Shown: positions 36,498-47,633, counted from the first letter of the stretch. The stretch is 64,000 bases of DNA from Nymphalis io (GCF_905147045.1 NC_065899.1:3298501-3362500), one strand, 5' to 3'. The notes: generated by a model from the sequence alone, not told the origin. Made by a program: numbers and translations.

Positions 36498-39396
36498 ATG
36501 ATTTTACAAAAGGTTTGGATTATATTACAAATCGAATGTAGTAAGGAGTAGTACCGCCTACAAAAATGATTGGGACATCCAAATATTTGACGGCGTTTGT
36601 AGCGTTATATATGTTATCGCATATTTAAGCTACATGTAAGTTATTTATCATTTTTATTATTATATTTACTATAATATTTGATATGTTAAAAAATGTACGT
36701 GTCCTCAAATATAACAAAATGCGTAACGTAATAATGAAGCATAACTAAATTTATTCTAGTTTTCAATGTATTTGGCAACAAAAAACAGCCCTGGTATGAA
36801 CTCAAGTTCGTATTGGATTGCAATCCTATTGGATTATGACATTGAAGGAATAAAGAGTGCATCTTTGTAAATATATTATTTTTTCAGATAATAATTTGAA
36901 CACGAAATGTACACTACAGAACTCAAAATGTTTAAGAGAGAAAAGTTTTATCGCTCTCAACACATTCGTTAATGGAATCCCAGAGTTAGGTATAGAAAAA
37001 ATAGATAAAATGTTTATAGATAAGATTGACATAAAATCAGACAGCGTTACAAAAGAAATGAGAAATATTGAAGTAGTGGGTTTGAAGAATGCGACAGTCA
37101 CTGATGTCAGGTATTTGAACAAATATATACATTACTACCTCGGGTCAATTTAAGGACTTACCACGAGATGCAAACAAAAGATGTGAGTGTCTCATGGACA
37201 CCTGAGGCACTGGCTACAAAACACGTGCTGGGTTAATAAAAAGCTATTGAATTTTATAACTATAAACTAGCTTAATGTTTATACACACATAATATATTCA
37301 TTGTGTTAGAAGTACTTGTGACTTTATATTTTGTGTCCGGAATAAGCAAACAAAACTAACTTATTTATTACACCAGTAATGTATAACGATACGTTATCAA
37401 TGTATGTTATAAAATGCTTACGTCCTATTCATTCTATTCATTACGACGTATTCATTTCATACTTATTTTTTTTTTTATTCATTTCATATTTATTACTTAT
37501 GTACACAAACGACTAAAAAAATAATTGTTTTTGTTATTTTAAATAAATTAAAAAGTTAAAGGAAGTTCTATGTTCACGTATGGAAAATTTGCTTAAAATC
37601 ATGATCAGCCAATGAAACTTCACCATTCCTCTTATGAACTTCCATATTTTTTTACATACATATTGTTTTTATTTTAATCATTAGTATTATTATTAATAGC
37701 ATATTTACAAATTTACTTTGGAAGTATGTCATTATATGATTGTTTTAAATAATTTAATGTATTTAATTTTTTCAGCTTCGACGAATTTTTAAAAGTAGTG
37801 AGTCTTTCATTTGAAACAACCTTTACAGTGAAGTGCGATTATACTCTGGTTGGACTTTTATTCCGACAACCAATTATTGGAGCGGGTGAAGTGAATTTGC
37901 TAATAAGTAGGTATTTTTTAAATATATATAATATTATTTATATAAATCAGCAGAGTGGCAACTTACAAGTTACATTTAAGTCAAAAAGAAAAAATAAGAT
38001 TCATTTTATATTTAATTATTAAAATTTTCCTAAAGTATTCCCCAAACAATTGGTACGGTACAAATAGCGATCTTAAAGCCGTCTAGGTATTCTCTATCAG
38101 TCAAACTTTGGGTTAAGTAGATAATCACGAAGGCGGCAAATACCTACTAAAAAAATACCTACTAAAGAACAGTTGTTCTAAGGTTAATTAATTAATTATT
38201 TATAATTCATAGCGTAATATTTAGCCATCGAACGATGTCAGCCTGAAGATTTAAAATGGCTAATAAGTGCTAAGCCATACCGTGACGAAAGTAATATTTG
38301 TAATGACGCCAAGTAATTATATAAAAAAGTCACTTAAATAAACGCTTCCTTTATACAGTTCTTACAATTTAGAGTTGCAGCTTTAAAAGTAACTTTAAAA
38401 TTTTATTTATACTGTTATTGACAATACTTTGTCTTGTTCTTTCGAATGCTTACGTGTTCATAACAGAGAAATTGGTGTATTTTAAATTTCCAATTCAAAA
38501 TACGTATCTTGGCTTACCTCATCTAAAAATCACTATCAAAGTATTTATATTTATATTTTTTATTCAAGCATTTTTGAATTTAACGGCAAATACTGAGTAA
38601 TAATTGGTTTTTCCAACCACTTAATGAATTATGTATGTAAAATTTTATCTACTCGTATACCCTATGAAAATCAAAGAATTAAAATAATATGTGTAATCTT
38701 TGAATATTTTTTTAATTTTAAATTTAAGTGTCTAAGATTACAATATAGAATTATTTCGCCTTTACGATTACCTTGCGCCAGGAAATGTGCACAAAATTAA
38801 TTACTAATTTTGTTTAACATACGAAAATCAGTCCAAAATCCAATAGAAAAATTGTTTGTTCCAGAAAACGTTCGAGTTAATTTAGTTTTTTTGTATGATA
38901 TAATTAAACAAGAAAATGGTAAACATAAGCTGGAATTCCAGGACTATCGTTATGGAGCGATAGTTAATGGTGGCATAGTATATGACTATAAGAACATGTA
39001 CTATGGAAATAAACAAATGAGTAAGTTTATTAATTAAATTCATCTATAAAAATCGTACTTATTGTTACATTTTTTAAATAGAATAATTTGTGTTTCTACA
39101 TTTTTTGGTTATATATAAATACTATTTGCTGCAGGGATGGTACTTACATGCACTTCAAATCCTTATTAATTTATATAATTGCAAAAGTGAATTTGTTTAT
39201 TGGTTTGTTCCTTATACGTCTTAACTACTCAACCGATCATTATAAAATTTCATATACATGGTGTAAGGGGTACAGAAAAATACATAGATTACCTGGCGTC
39301 CCCTCTCACACGTGGGTGAATCCGCTGGTTGAATTTATTATTTATATAATTCACATTACACGTGAATTTATTTAGTTTGTATTAATATATTTGCTC

Positions 39397-39900
39397 GGCG
39401 GTGAGGGAAAACATCGTGAGGAAAGTAGCTTAGGTTGGATAGAATTTGACATGTTTCGCCGCATGTATATCCCACCGCCAAACTGCATTTTTGCAGCGTC
39501 CTTTTTTTTTGCGGGCCTCCAAATCCTAGGGGGTTCTCGGGGTACGGAGACCCCCTAGCCCCGGGCGACCCTCACGGCAGGAGGATGCGCATAGCGCCGA
39601 CGTGGGTCAGCGGAGGCACTCTCCTCGCGCTCCCACTCCGCGGTCTCCTTCTGCGACATGACATTTTCGCAGGAGGTGACCATCTTCATCTAGTACGTTT
39701 CGCTACCAAGCATGGCATTTATCACGCTCGGCAGCGAAAGGTCTCCGCCGATTAAAGTCGCCAGGGAAAGGCGCTGAGGCCCCAAGCGGCACACTCCATC
39801 AGAGTGTGGCATGCCGTGTTTCTGCAGCGTCCTGGAAATTGGAATGAGCTACAAATCTTAATCTCCTTAACAGGAGAGTAGACCAGCGGTGTCACTTAAA
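39397..39900 (+). mobile_element. SINE family B, split by an R1-like fragment
   Basis: GGTGAGGGAAAACATCGTG up to the AACTGCATTTTTGCAGCG segment is the middle of family B. Its continuation, GGAATGAGCTACAAATC and CTTAACAGGAGAG, lies after the inserted LINE piece. Confidence 0.72.
39503..39822 (-). mobile_element. R1-like LINE 3' end, 5'-truncated
   Basis: On the minus strand it encodes the C-terminal end of an R1-type reverse transcriptase: a CHTLMECAAWGP zinc-knuckle-like segment and an MSQKETAEREREESAS segment. A 3' UTR and poly-A follow. An 11-bp duplication, TGCAGCGTCCT, flanks it at 39492-39502 and 39823-39833, so it arrived by target-primed insertion. The R1 assignment is by pattern only. 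Confidence 0.78.
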
Positions 39901-40193
39901 ATTAATTACTTGTTTCAGGTGATAGATTTCATGCCTTCGTCAATAAGAATTGGATTGTAATAACGAGCACATTTGGTAAAAATTTCTACGATGCGATCAT
40001 TAATAGGATTTACAAGGCAATTAAAACGTATATAGGATCGAAGAATATGGAGGATATACTCTTATTTTGAAGTTTATTAAAAGTCGCTATAGAAATGTCT
40101 TTTGATAATATTTTTTTTATTATCTAATTAATTTTGTAATGTGTGCATGATTTTTCATCATTTGTGATGATATGTTGTACTGGCCGATATTCA

Positions 40194-40199
40194 AATAAA
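40194..40199 (+). terminator. Poly-A signal of J2
   Basis: AATAAA about 124 bp after the J2 stop; a second AATAAA follows within 20 bp. Confidence 0.6.
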
Positions 40200-40324
40200 A
40201 TTTACAATAAAGCGTTTTAGAATCAACACTTTTTTAACTCTACTATCATTTCGGAAACCAGCCTCTAGTAGAAGAATAGTAAGAAGTTCGCATAGTTGCT
40301 AGCGGTTAGTATTCAAAATAACTG

Positions 40325-40545
40325 TTCCTGATCAGTCCTGCATTGGAATTCGAGCTTAAATCCAACATCTTTGTCCAAAAAGTATAAAGATTACTCTCAT
40401 AATCCGATTAGACGATAAATCCGGTACGATCGGAAGTAGTTCGGGCGTAAGACCAACGAATTTAAGTGCGTTCTTAAAACTGTGAGTGAGTGTAAATACT
40501 GGGCTTAGACACTGTTACTGGGCACTTCTATACTCCATGTTTTAC
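40325..40545 (-). mobile_element. SINE family D fragment
   Basis: Read on minus, CTTACGCCCGAACTACTTCC, CGATCGTACCGGATTTATCG and CTAATCGGATTATGAGAGT match the family-D body. It is part of the left duplication arm. Confidence 0.65.
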
Positions 40546-41325
40546 ACGATCTACATAAAATAAGATATTATTTATAATAAAGTAGCTTATATATTTTTCA
40601 TTCAGTAAAAATAATAACTTTAAAAAAAACTATAAATCAAAAAAGCGAATTGTCTAACTGATTTATTTTTATGCTGTAATTTTTCATTGTTAGCTTCTTT
40701 TCCATGAACAGTAAAATACATTCATATCTTATATATGTATGAAAGATAAGAAACTTAAAGCGAAGATTAATTATATCATTAGAACACAAAACATTATAAA
40801 CATGTTTTATATTATTTTCAATTAAATTTAAATTAAAAATAATTTGCCATATTATGTAGATGTATATAATTATAATTTTATTAATAGTCAAGGCTATATT
40901 AAGTATTTGAAGTTATATAGTTCCAACAATATGTAAAATGAGGTTGCAAAAAAAAAAAAACTATTTTACTGCGTATGTAGTATTTATTGCGTGGTATGGT
41001 TTGAAATATTTTCTAAAGTAGTGTTTGTCAGTGTGTGTCATATTATTTTGACTCTCAATAAAAAGTATCTAGCTTCGTAGTTTAATGTAAAAAAGACTAG
41101 TCTTTTATTTAATTTTTTGTAATATTCTATGCATGGGCATATGAAGCGATTTGCAAATATACTAGCTTCCGACAGTTACCTCGCCCACGTTAGAAGCGCA
41201 CGGGTGTCTTATGTGCCTACTAACTTGTGAGATGATTGTTATTCAAAAGCATTCGAATGGCTGAACGAGTCTAAATAAGATTTGGCATTAAAATCTCGTG
41301 GAATACATAATCATGTATATATATT

Positions 41326-41620
41326 TTATAGTGTAGGTAGGCGGACGAGCATAAGGGCCACCTGATGGGAAGTGATCGTTAACGTCCATAGACATTGGCA
41401 TTGTAAGAAATGTTAACCATCGCTTACATTGCCAATGCGCCACCAACCTTGGGAACTAAGATGTTATGTCCCTTGTGTATGTAATTACACTGGCTTACTC
41501 ACCCTTCGAACACAACAATACCAACAATAACAGCAGTACTGTTTTGCGGTACCACCCACTCATCAGATGAATATCTGGTACCTACCTAGTTGAGCTTGCA
41601 CAAAGCCCTACCACCAGTAA
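41326..41620 (-). mobile_element. SINE family A, full length, antisense
   Basis: TAGGCGGACGAGCATAAGGG, GCCACCTGATGGGAAGTGATC through to AAAGCCCTACCACCAGT, with a small internal rearrangement around ACCCACTCATCAGATG. Confidence 0.88.
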
Positions 41621-42699
41621 GTTAAGTTGGCAACTCCTTTGTCAGAGAAGGTTGGAGTTCATTCCATCACGCCACGATGAAAAATACACATATCGCAGAA
41701 TTTCCATCCAAATGCACTTGTGTTTGATGAGATCAACTTGTGCACTTTAAATGTATTGTTGGAAAGTTACCCTTGAAAATGGTTTTTATTTATATTTATT
41801 TAAAAAAAAGTTGAGGTGATCTGTATATCTCCTTACCGCTTTATTTATTTCATGTCCTCCACCCAAAGGTTGTCTGGAAGAGATCGCTCTATTAGCGACA
41901 AGACCGCTTTTTGTACATAAATCGTTTTAGTTGGTGTACAATAAAGCATATTCTATTCTATTCTAAAATGGCTGCCGCCAAACCAGCCAGAAGAATTCAT
42001 ATAAATAAAATTATATTAACGTTATATATTGAAGCATACTAAAAATGTGTGTATATTTTAAACCTGATTAAAATTTATTATTTTGTATTTTGTTTTTTCT
42101 CTCAGCTTTGGTAAAAAAATATCAAATATGTAACAGCTGTAGCATGAAATTTATAAATATTATATTAACATTCACATATGAATTTTGTAATGCTTAATAT
42201 TGGGACTTATTTTTTACATAACATAAGACCAACATGAGTTTTATTTGAGTACAAACAGTACATAAAATACTTGCTATTTTTCATTCTATTAAAATTATAT
42301 AGTAAGCAATTTTGGTTTTTGAAAACAGCATAGAATATTTTAAGTTAAATTCGGAGTACAGGCAGCGTTTATGTAATTGATTTTATAGACATGCTCCGTT
42401 TAACATGTTTCATATGACAGTATTATACTATCATGGCTATTATGATTTATAATATTAATATATGTCATTATATAATAAACTGAATTCTTGCTTGTGCATG
42501 TATCATAAGTAAAATACCACGCATCACGAGATCTCCTAAACTATTCTCCCGATCTTGAATTCACACACACACTCGTCCTTCCTCGATGTAGACGTTTACT
42601 AAGAACGGATTTTATCTATCCGGAGCTATCTAAGCGGATTACCCAGTTAAAATATAAAATCGATTTAGAATAAGTAATAAAATGTACTTAATATCGATT

Positions 42700-42850
42700 T
42701 CGATGAACAACCGGGCAACCTGATAAGTGGTCATAAACGCTTATAGTTGTTGGCTATGTAAGAAATATTAAACATTACTTACATCGTACCTAAGATGTTA
42801 TGACCCTTGTATCTGTAATTACAATGTCTCACTAACCCTATAAACCAGAA
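42700..42850 (-). mobile_element. Degenerate SINE family A
   Basis: AACCGGGCAACCTGATAAG, GTAAGAAATATTAAACATTAC and CTATAAACCAGAACGCAAC are family-A pieces in antisense order. Confidence 0.6.
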
Positions 42851-42859
42851 CGCAACGAT

Positions 42860-42958
42860 TATAAATTAAAATATGTACTGGAAGCAATGTTTTTAATATG
42901 TTGTTCAAGATTATTAAAACTTTTACAAATTTAGTAGAAGTAAGACAATAAAGATTTT
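42860..42958 (+). repeat. Repeat family X, copy 1
   Basis: Contains GGAAGCAATGTTTTTAATATG and TTGTTCAAGATTATTAAAAC. It matches about 49938-50035 in the same orientation over roughly 100 bp. About 40 bp of it also matches 47878-47918 in reverse. It abuts the inner edge of the right duplication arm. Confidence 0.7.
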
Positions 42959-43073
42959 AGGCAATAAAATAGTTTTTTTTTTTGCAACCTCATTTTACAT
43001 ATTGTTGGAACTATATAACTTCAAATACTTAATATAGCCTTGACTATTAATAAAATTATAATTATATACATCT

Positions 43074-46000
43074 TATCCGTGCAGTGACGGAGAAAGAATA
43101 CATTTCACTGCCCCTCTCTTTCCCATGGGTGTCGTAAGAGGCGACTAAGGGATATCTGAGCGACCATCTGCTCATCTGGTGGTAGGATGCTGTTGAACCA
43201 ATGCCGGGGGAAACTGTATTGACCTGCCGGTCAGGGAGACCCGAAGAAACGGCTGTTCCGCTGGCCGCCCGTGGCATAGTACAGGGGCCCGAGCGTGCCT
43301 AACCAGCTCGTGAGGCTGCCCCACCAGGCCACGCATAATCTCGGGGTGGACCGTCGTGCCGGTTGGTGACCGGTAGGTGGGGTCCCGGCGGCCACTTCCG
43401 GGGGGGTTCGGGGGCCCTTCCGTCCGGCGGGTCAGTGTATTTTTCCTTTTGGCAACCACTTGGGGAAACACGCCTCCACACTTTGCCCATCCCTATCGTG
43501 GCAATACATCGCTCGCTTCACGTCTCTTTTCCATTTAATTTCTCCCAAATGGCGCAACAAAAAAGAAATAACGGTCGTACAGCGGTGCTCACCCCCACCA
43601 TACCCTCGCTGTTTGAGGTCGAGTTCTCTAACATCCGAGGACTCCACACTAACCTCAACGCTGTCCACCACCATCTCGAGACAGCACGGCCAGCAATGTT
43701 GTTTCTCACGGAGACACAAATACTCCGTCCTGCCGATACCAGCTACCTTAATTATCCCGGCTACACGCTTGAAGAATCCTTCAAAGCGAAAGCCGGAGTA
43801 TGCTTGTTCGTCAGGACGGATGTTTGCTGTCACCGACTGCGCTGCTTGGAGGACCCCTCCTTCTCCATGTTGGTGGTACGTGTGGACCTGGTTCGTCAGA
43901 GCCGAGTCTACGTGTGCCTCTACAGATCCCACAATGGTGACTTGGAGACAAGCCGACTATTTGACCATCTTAGTCGGGTGGCAGATGCTGCGCAAGAGCA
44001 ATTTCCTAACGCGGAATTGGTGTTTTTGGGGGACTTTAATGCTCACCACGAATCCTGGTTGAAATCCCTCAAAACTGACCATGCTGGAAGGACTGCTCAT
44101 GCTTTTGCTCTCACACATGACTTGACCCAACTGGTTGATCAGCCCACCAGGATCCCAGACATTGATGGGCAAGCACCTTCTCTACTGAACCTTCTGCTGA
44201 CTTCTCACCCGGTGGAATATCAGGTTGTGGTTCAGGCTCCTCTTGGCTCTTCAGATCACAGCCTTATTTCTACCAGAGTGCCACAGGCCAAGCTGCCGCC
44301 ACTAGCGGTATGCAAACGTCGCGTTTGGCACTATAAGTCGGCGGATTGGGACGGTATGCGCAATTACTATGCGTCGGTCCCTTGGAAGGAACGTTGCTTC
44401 AGTGGGAATGACCCGACAGCTAGTGCCGCTGCTGTTGCTGGCGAGATCATGCTGGGAATGGAATACTACATTCCTAGCTCAGATCTCGTCAGTAGGAGTA
44501 CGTGTAACCGTTGGTTCACTCGTGAATGTGCCGATGCTGTATCAGCTAAGCAGGCGGCATATCGCAAGTGGATCAACGGCTGCATTAGCGGGGCATCTAA
44601 CATTGACTCACTGAAAGCAAACTATAATAAAAATTCCAAGTCCTGTAGAAAGGCATACACGAGAGCGGATGCACAGCGCATTGTACAGATTGGTCATGAC
44701 CTTGTTTCGCATCCTAGGGGCTCCCGTAGCTTCTGGCGTCTGACCAAGTCTGTGCAAAACAATTTCTGCCAACCTTCGCTGCAACCGCTCAGAAATCCGG
44801 ACGGATCGCTAGCTCACAGTCCGCAAGAGCAAGCTGATCTCCTGGCTAAACTCTTTGCCGACAATTCCGTCATCGATGATTGTAGTGCACTGCCACCTAC
44901 AATACCTGCATGTGGCCATACGATGCCTGACATTAAAATCAGACAACGTGATGTGCGTGCGGAGCTGCAATCACTTGATGTACGGAAAGCTAGCGGTCCC
45001 GATGGAATACCAGCCATAGTGCTGAAGAAGTGCGCAGCGGAGCTGTCTCCTGTGTTAACGCGCCTGTTCCAACTTTCTCTCTCTTCGGGAAGTGTGCCGG
45101 AGGCTTGGAGAAGAGCTAATGTGCAAGCGGTTCCCAAAAAAGGGGATCGGTCTGACCCGGCAAATTATCGGCCAATAGCTATCACCTCAGTACTTTGTAA
45201 GGTGATGGAACGGATTTTAAACAACCAACTGATCCATTACCTAGAAGATCACTGTCTAATTAATGATCGTCAGTACGGGTTTCGACCAAAACGGTCCACA
45301 GGTGATCTTCTAGCGTACGTAACACACCTCTGGGGTGAAGCTATCGACAAGCATGGAGAATCGTTGGCTGTCAGCCTCGATATCTCCAAGGCTTTCGACA
45401 GGGTCTGGCACAGAAGTCTTCTCTCCAAGCTACCGGCATATGGTCTGCCTGCTCAGCTATGCACCTGGATTGCCAGCTTCCTACACAAACGTAGCCTTCG
45501 TGTTTTAGTAGATGGTTGCGCTTCACAATTCTATGTAGTGAATGCTGGGGTCCCCCAGGGATCTGTGCTATCTCCCACACTCTTTCTTTTGCATATCAAT
45601 GATATGCTCTCCCTTGGGAACATACATTGCTATGCAGATGATAGTACAGTGCATGGTGGATACCACGGACGCGCAGTGGCTGGGCGGGCGGAAACTGAGG
45701 AGAGGCGAGAGAATCTTGTCATTGAACTCGATAGGACGTTAGATCTCATCGCCAAATGGGGCTCTGATAATCTTGTTGAGTTTAATGCCAAGAAAACACA
45801 GGTATGCGCTCTCACGGCGAAAAAGTCAACATTTTCCCCTCTTCCCTCCCTCTGTGGTACTCCGCTGGTGATGCAAAGCAAAATCGCCATGCTGGGGATT
45901 GACGTTCGCTGCGACCTTAGTCCAAGGGATTACATCGAGGCTGTTATAAAAACAGCTTCACGGAAACTCGGAGTTCTGAACAAGGTGCGGCGCTTTTTCA

Positions 46001-46600
46001 CGCCACAACAACTGTGCCTGCTGTACAAAACACAGGTACGGTCTTGCGTGGAATATTGCTCGCACCTTTGGGATGGCTCCGCTAAGTACCTACTTGAGGC
46101 CTTGGACCGGTTGCAGCGACGTGCCGTACGCATTATTGGCGACGTAAAGGTCACAAACACCCTTGAACCTTTACAATTGCGTCGTGAGATAGCAGCACTG
46201 AGCGCTTTCTATCGACTGTATCACGGCGAGTGCTCTGAGGAATTATTCTCTCTAATTCCTGCTTCCCCCTTCCTTCTTAAGTCCACGCGAGCTGGTTCTC
46301 GATGTCACCGCCTAACTGTGACATCAATTCCATCGCGAACAAAGAAATTTGGCAACTCCTTTCTTTGTCGCACTTCCAAAAAATGGAATTCCTTACCAGC
46401 TCACATATTCCCCTCCTCTTACAACCCGGGTTCCTTCAAACGAGGCGTGAAGAGGCATCTTGCGGGCCGGCAAGGCGAAGGCGGCTAGTGCAGAACGTTT
46501 TTCCCGTCTGTACTGGCCGTCGTCGCATTTGGACTCTACTACCACTTACCATCAGGTGGAGTAAAGTCATTTGCCCTCCCGGCGATATAAAAAAAAAAAA
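43074..46600 (+). mobile_element. Non-LTR retrotransposon, intact single ORF
   Basis: About 3.5 kb, flanked by a 4-bp duplication ATCT (43070-43073 and 46601-46604) as judged against the empty left arm. It has a GC-richer 5' leader with GTGTCGTAAGAGGCGAC, one long ORF, a roughly 110-bp 3' UTR ending in poly-A, and no separate ORF1. The intact frame and short flanks suggest a young insertion. The clade looks like the Jockey/CR1 group, but I cannot resolve it without a tree. Confidence 0.92.
43549..46488 (+). CDS. LINE endonuclease-reverse transcriptase
   Basis: Enzyme for target-primed insertion of the element. The chosen start, CCCAAATGG at 43549, gives 979 aa. The frame is open 62 codons further upstream, but that part is low-complexity GC-rich leader. 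The apurinic-like endonuclease domain has SNIRGLHTNLN near residue 27, LTETQ near 55, LGDFNAHHESWL near 160 and SSDHSLI near 234. The reverse transcriptase has NYRPIAITSVLCKVMERI near 540, LDISKAFDRVWH near 610, GVPQGSVLSP near 667 and the catalytic CYADDST near 695. The C-terminal domain has ASRKLGVLNKVRRFF and LRREIAALSAFYRLYHGECS. No stop or frameshift was seen, so it may be competent. Base composition is clearly richer in GC than the host genes. Confidence 0.93.
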   Translation: MAQQKRNNGRTAVLTPTIPSLFEVEFSNIRGLHTNLNAVHHHLETARPAMLFLTETQILRPADTSYLNYPGYTLEESFKAKAGVCLFVRTDVCCHRLRCLEDPSFSMLVVRVDLVRQSRVYVCLYRSHNGDLETSRLFDHLSRVADAAQEQFPNAELVFLGDFNAHHESWLKSLKTDHAGRTAHAFALTHDLTQLVDQPTRIPDIDGQAPSLLNLLLTSHPVEYQVVVQAPLGSSDHSLISTRVPQAKLPPLAVCKRRVWHYKSADWDGMRNYYASVPWKERCFSGNDPTASAAAVAGEIMLGMEYYIPSSDLVSRSTCNRWFTRECADAVSAKQAAYRKWINGCISGASNIDSLKANYNKNSKSCRKAYTRADAQRIVQIGHDLVSHPRGSRSFWRLTKSVQNNFCQPSLQPLRNPDGSLAHSPQEQADLLAKLFADNSVIDDCSALPPTIPACGHTMPDIKIRQRDVRAELQSLDVRKASGPDGIPAIVLKKCAAELSPVLTRLFQLSLSSGSVPEAWRRANVQAVPKKGDRSDPANYRPIAITSVLCKVMERILNNQLIHYLEDHCLINDRQYGFRPKRSTGDLLAYVTHLWGEAIDKHGESLAVSLDISKAFDRVWHRSLLSKLPAYGLPAQLCTWIASFLHKRSLRVLVDGCASQFYVVNAGVPQGSVLSPTLFLLHINDMLSLGNIHCYADDSTVHGGYHGRAVAGRAETEERRENLVIELDRTLDLIAKWGSDNLVEFNAKKTQVCALTAKKSTFSPLPSLCGTPLVMQSKIAMLGIDVRCDLSPRDYIEAVIKTASRKLGVLNKVRRFFTPQQLCLLYKTQVRSCVEYCSHLWDGSAKYLLEALDRLQRRAVRIIGDVKVTNTLEPLQLRREIAALSAFYRLYHGECSEELFSLIPASPFLLKSTRAGSRCHRLTVTSIPSRTKKFGNSFLCRTSKKWNSLPAHIFPSSYNPGSFKRGVKRHLAGRQGEGG

Positions 46601-46919
46601 ATCTACATAATATGGCAAATTATTTTTAATTTAAATTTAATTGAAAAGAATATAAAACATATTTATAATGTTTTGTGTTCTAATGATATAATTAATCTTC
46701 GCTTTTAGTTTCTTATCTTTCGTACATATATAAGATATAAATGTATTTTACTGTTCATGGAAAAGAAGCTAACAATGAAAAATTACAGCATAAAAATAAA
46801 TCAGTTAGACAATTCGCTTTTTTGATTTATAGTTTTTTTTAAAGTTATTATTTTTACTGAATGAAAAATGTATAAGCTACTTTATTATAAATTATATCTT
46901 ATTTTATGTAGATCGTGTA

Positions 46920-47140
46920 AAGTATGGAGTATAGAACTGCCCAGTATCAGTGTCTAAGCCCAGCATTTACACTCACTCACAGTTTTAAGAACGCACTTAA
47001 ATTCGTTGGCCTTACGCCTGAACTACTTCCGATCGTACCGGATTTATCGTCCAATCGGATTATGAGAGTAACTTTATACTTTTTGGACAAAGATGTTGGA
47101 TTTAAGCTCGAATTCCAATGCAGGACTGATCAGGAACAGT
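46920..47140 (+). mobile_element. SINE family D fragment, right-arm copy
   Basis: Reverse counterpart of 40325-40545: CTTACGCCTGAACTACTTCC, CGATCGTACCGGATTTATCG, CCAATCGGATTATGAGAGT. It came with the duplication. Confidence 0.7.
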
Positions 47141-47390
47141 TATTTTGAATACTAACCGCTAGCAACTATGCGAGCTTCTTACTATTCTTCTGCTAGAGGC
47201 TGGTTTCCGAAATGGTAGTAGAGTTAAAAAAGTGTTGATTCTAAAACGCTTTATTGTAAATTTTATTTGAATAGCGGCCAGTACAACATATCATCACAAA
47301 TGATGAAAAATCATGCACACATTACAAAATTAATTAGATAATAAAAAAAATATTATCAAAAGACATTTCTATAGCGACTTTTAATAAACT

Positions 47391-47542
47391 TCAAAATAAG
47401 AGCATATCCTCCATATTCTTCGATCCTATATACGTTTTAATTGCCCTGTAAATCCTATCAATGACGGCATCGTAGAAATTTTTACCAAATGTGCTCGTTA
47501 TTACAATCCAATTCTTATTGACGAAGGCATGAAATCTATCAC
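47391..47542 (-). pseudogene. Orphan reverse copy of J2 exon 5
   Basis: Exactly 152 nt, like the source exon, with a preserved acceptor (TTTCAG before GT) and stop codon TGA. Compared with J2 it has five substitutions: one silent (GCG to GCC) and four amino-acid changes (I to V, N to D, K to R, I to M). No upstream takeout exons are present on this strand, so it is probably a non-functional fragment. It could serve as an alternative last exon only if a minus-strand gene existed. Confidence 0.9.
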
Positions 47543-47633
47543 CTGAAACAAGTAATTAATTTTAAGTGACACCGCTGGTCTACTCTCCTGTTAAGGAGAG
47601 TAAGATTTGTAGCTCATTCCAATTTCCAGGACG

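Larger units (their letters stand above)
39021..39918. other. J2 intron 4, filled with nested repeats
   Basis: A repeat-like stretch with ACTCAACCGATCATTATAAAATTT-type sequence (about 39185-39330) is followed by a SINE family B fragment that is itself split by an R1-like LINE fragment. Confidence 0.6.
36566..40070 (+). pseudogene. Takeout/JHBP-like J2 with in-frame TAA in exon 1
   Basis: Same family and exon plan as J1: 36566-36635, 36888-37110, 37776-37906, 38865-39020 and 39919-40070. Exons 2-5 are fully open, with the Cys pair (KCTLQNSKC), GIPELGIEKIDKMFID, DVR, the FRQPIIGAGEV block, YGAIVNGGIVYDY and FHAFVNKNWIV. Exon 1 reads MIGTSKYLTAFVALYMLSHI, then TAA at codon 21 (36626-36628), then two codons and a good GTAAGT donor. 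The phase is fixed by exon 2, so every in-frame start in this exon meets the stop. The TATA box and start spacing match the intact genes. Either this allele is dead or very recently broken, or the base call is wrong, or another first exon exists. Without the stop it would encode 243 aa. Its last exon is also copied in reverse near 47.4 kb. Confidence 0.72.
39600..40972 (+). repeat. Left arm of a large inverted duplication
   Basis: This 1.37-kb segment covers part of the R1-like fragment, the J2 exon 5, its poly-A region and a SINE D fragment. It reappears in reverse at 42961-47868 with a few percent difference. Over the 152-bp exon there are five substitutions and no indels. The inner edge lies just after an A-run and CTATTTTACTGC. 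Confidence 0.93.
40973..42960. other. Spacer between the inverted arms
   Basis: About 2 kb of single-copy-like AT-rich DNA, with a family-A SINE, a family-B scrap at about 41640-41710, a degraded family-A piece at about 42700-42850, and a repeat (family X) just before the right arm. No gene seen. Confidence 0.65.

Noticed and set aside
43172..46160. Many minus-strand and shifted frames across the LINE
   Set aside because: Shadow frames of the GC-richer endonuclease-RT ORF.
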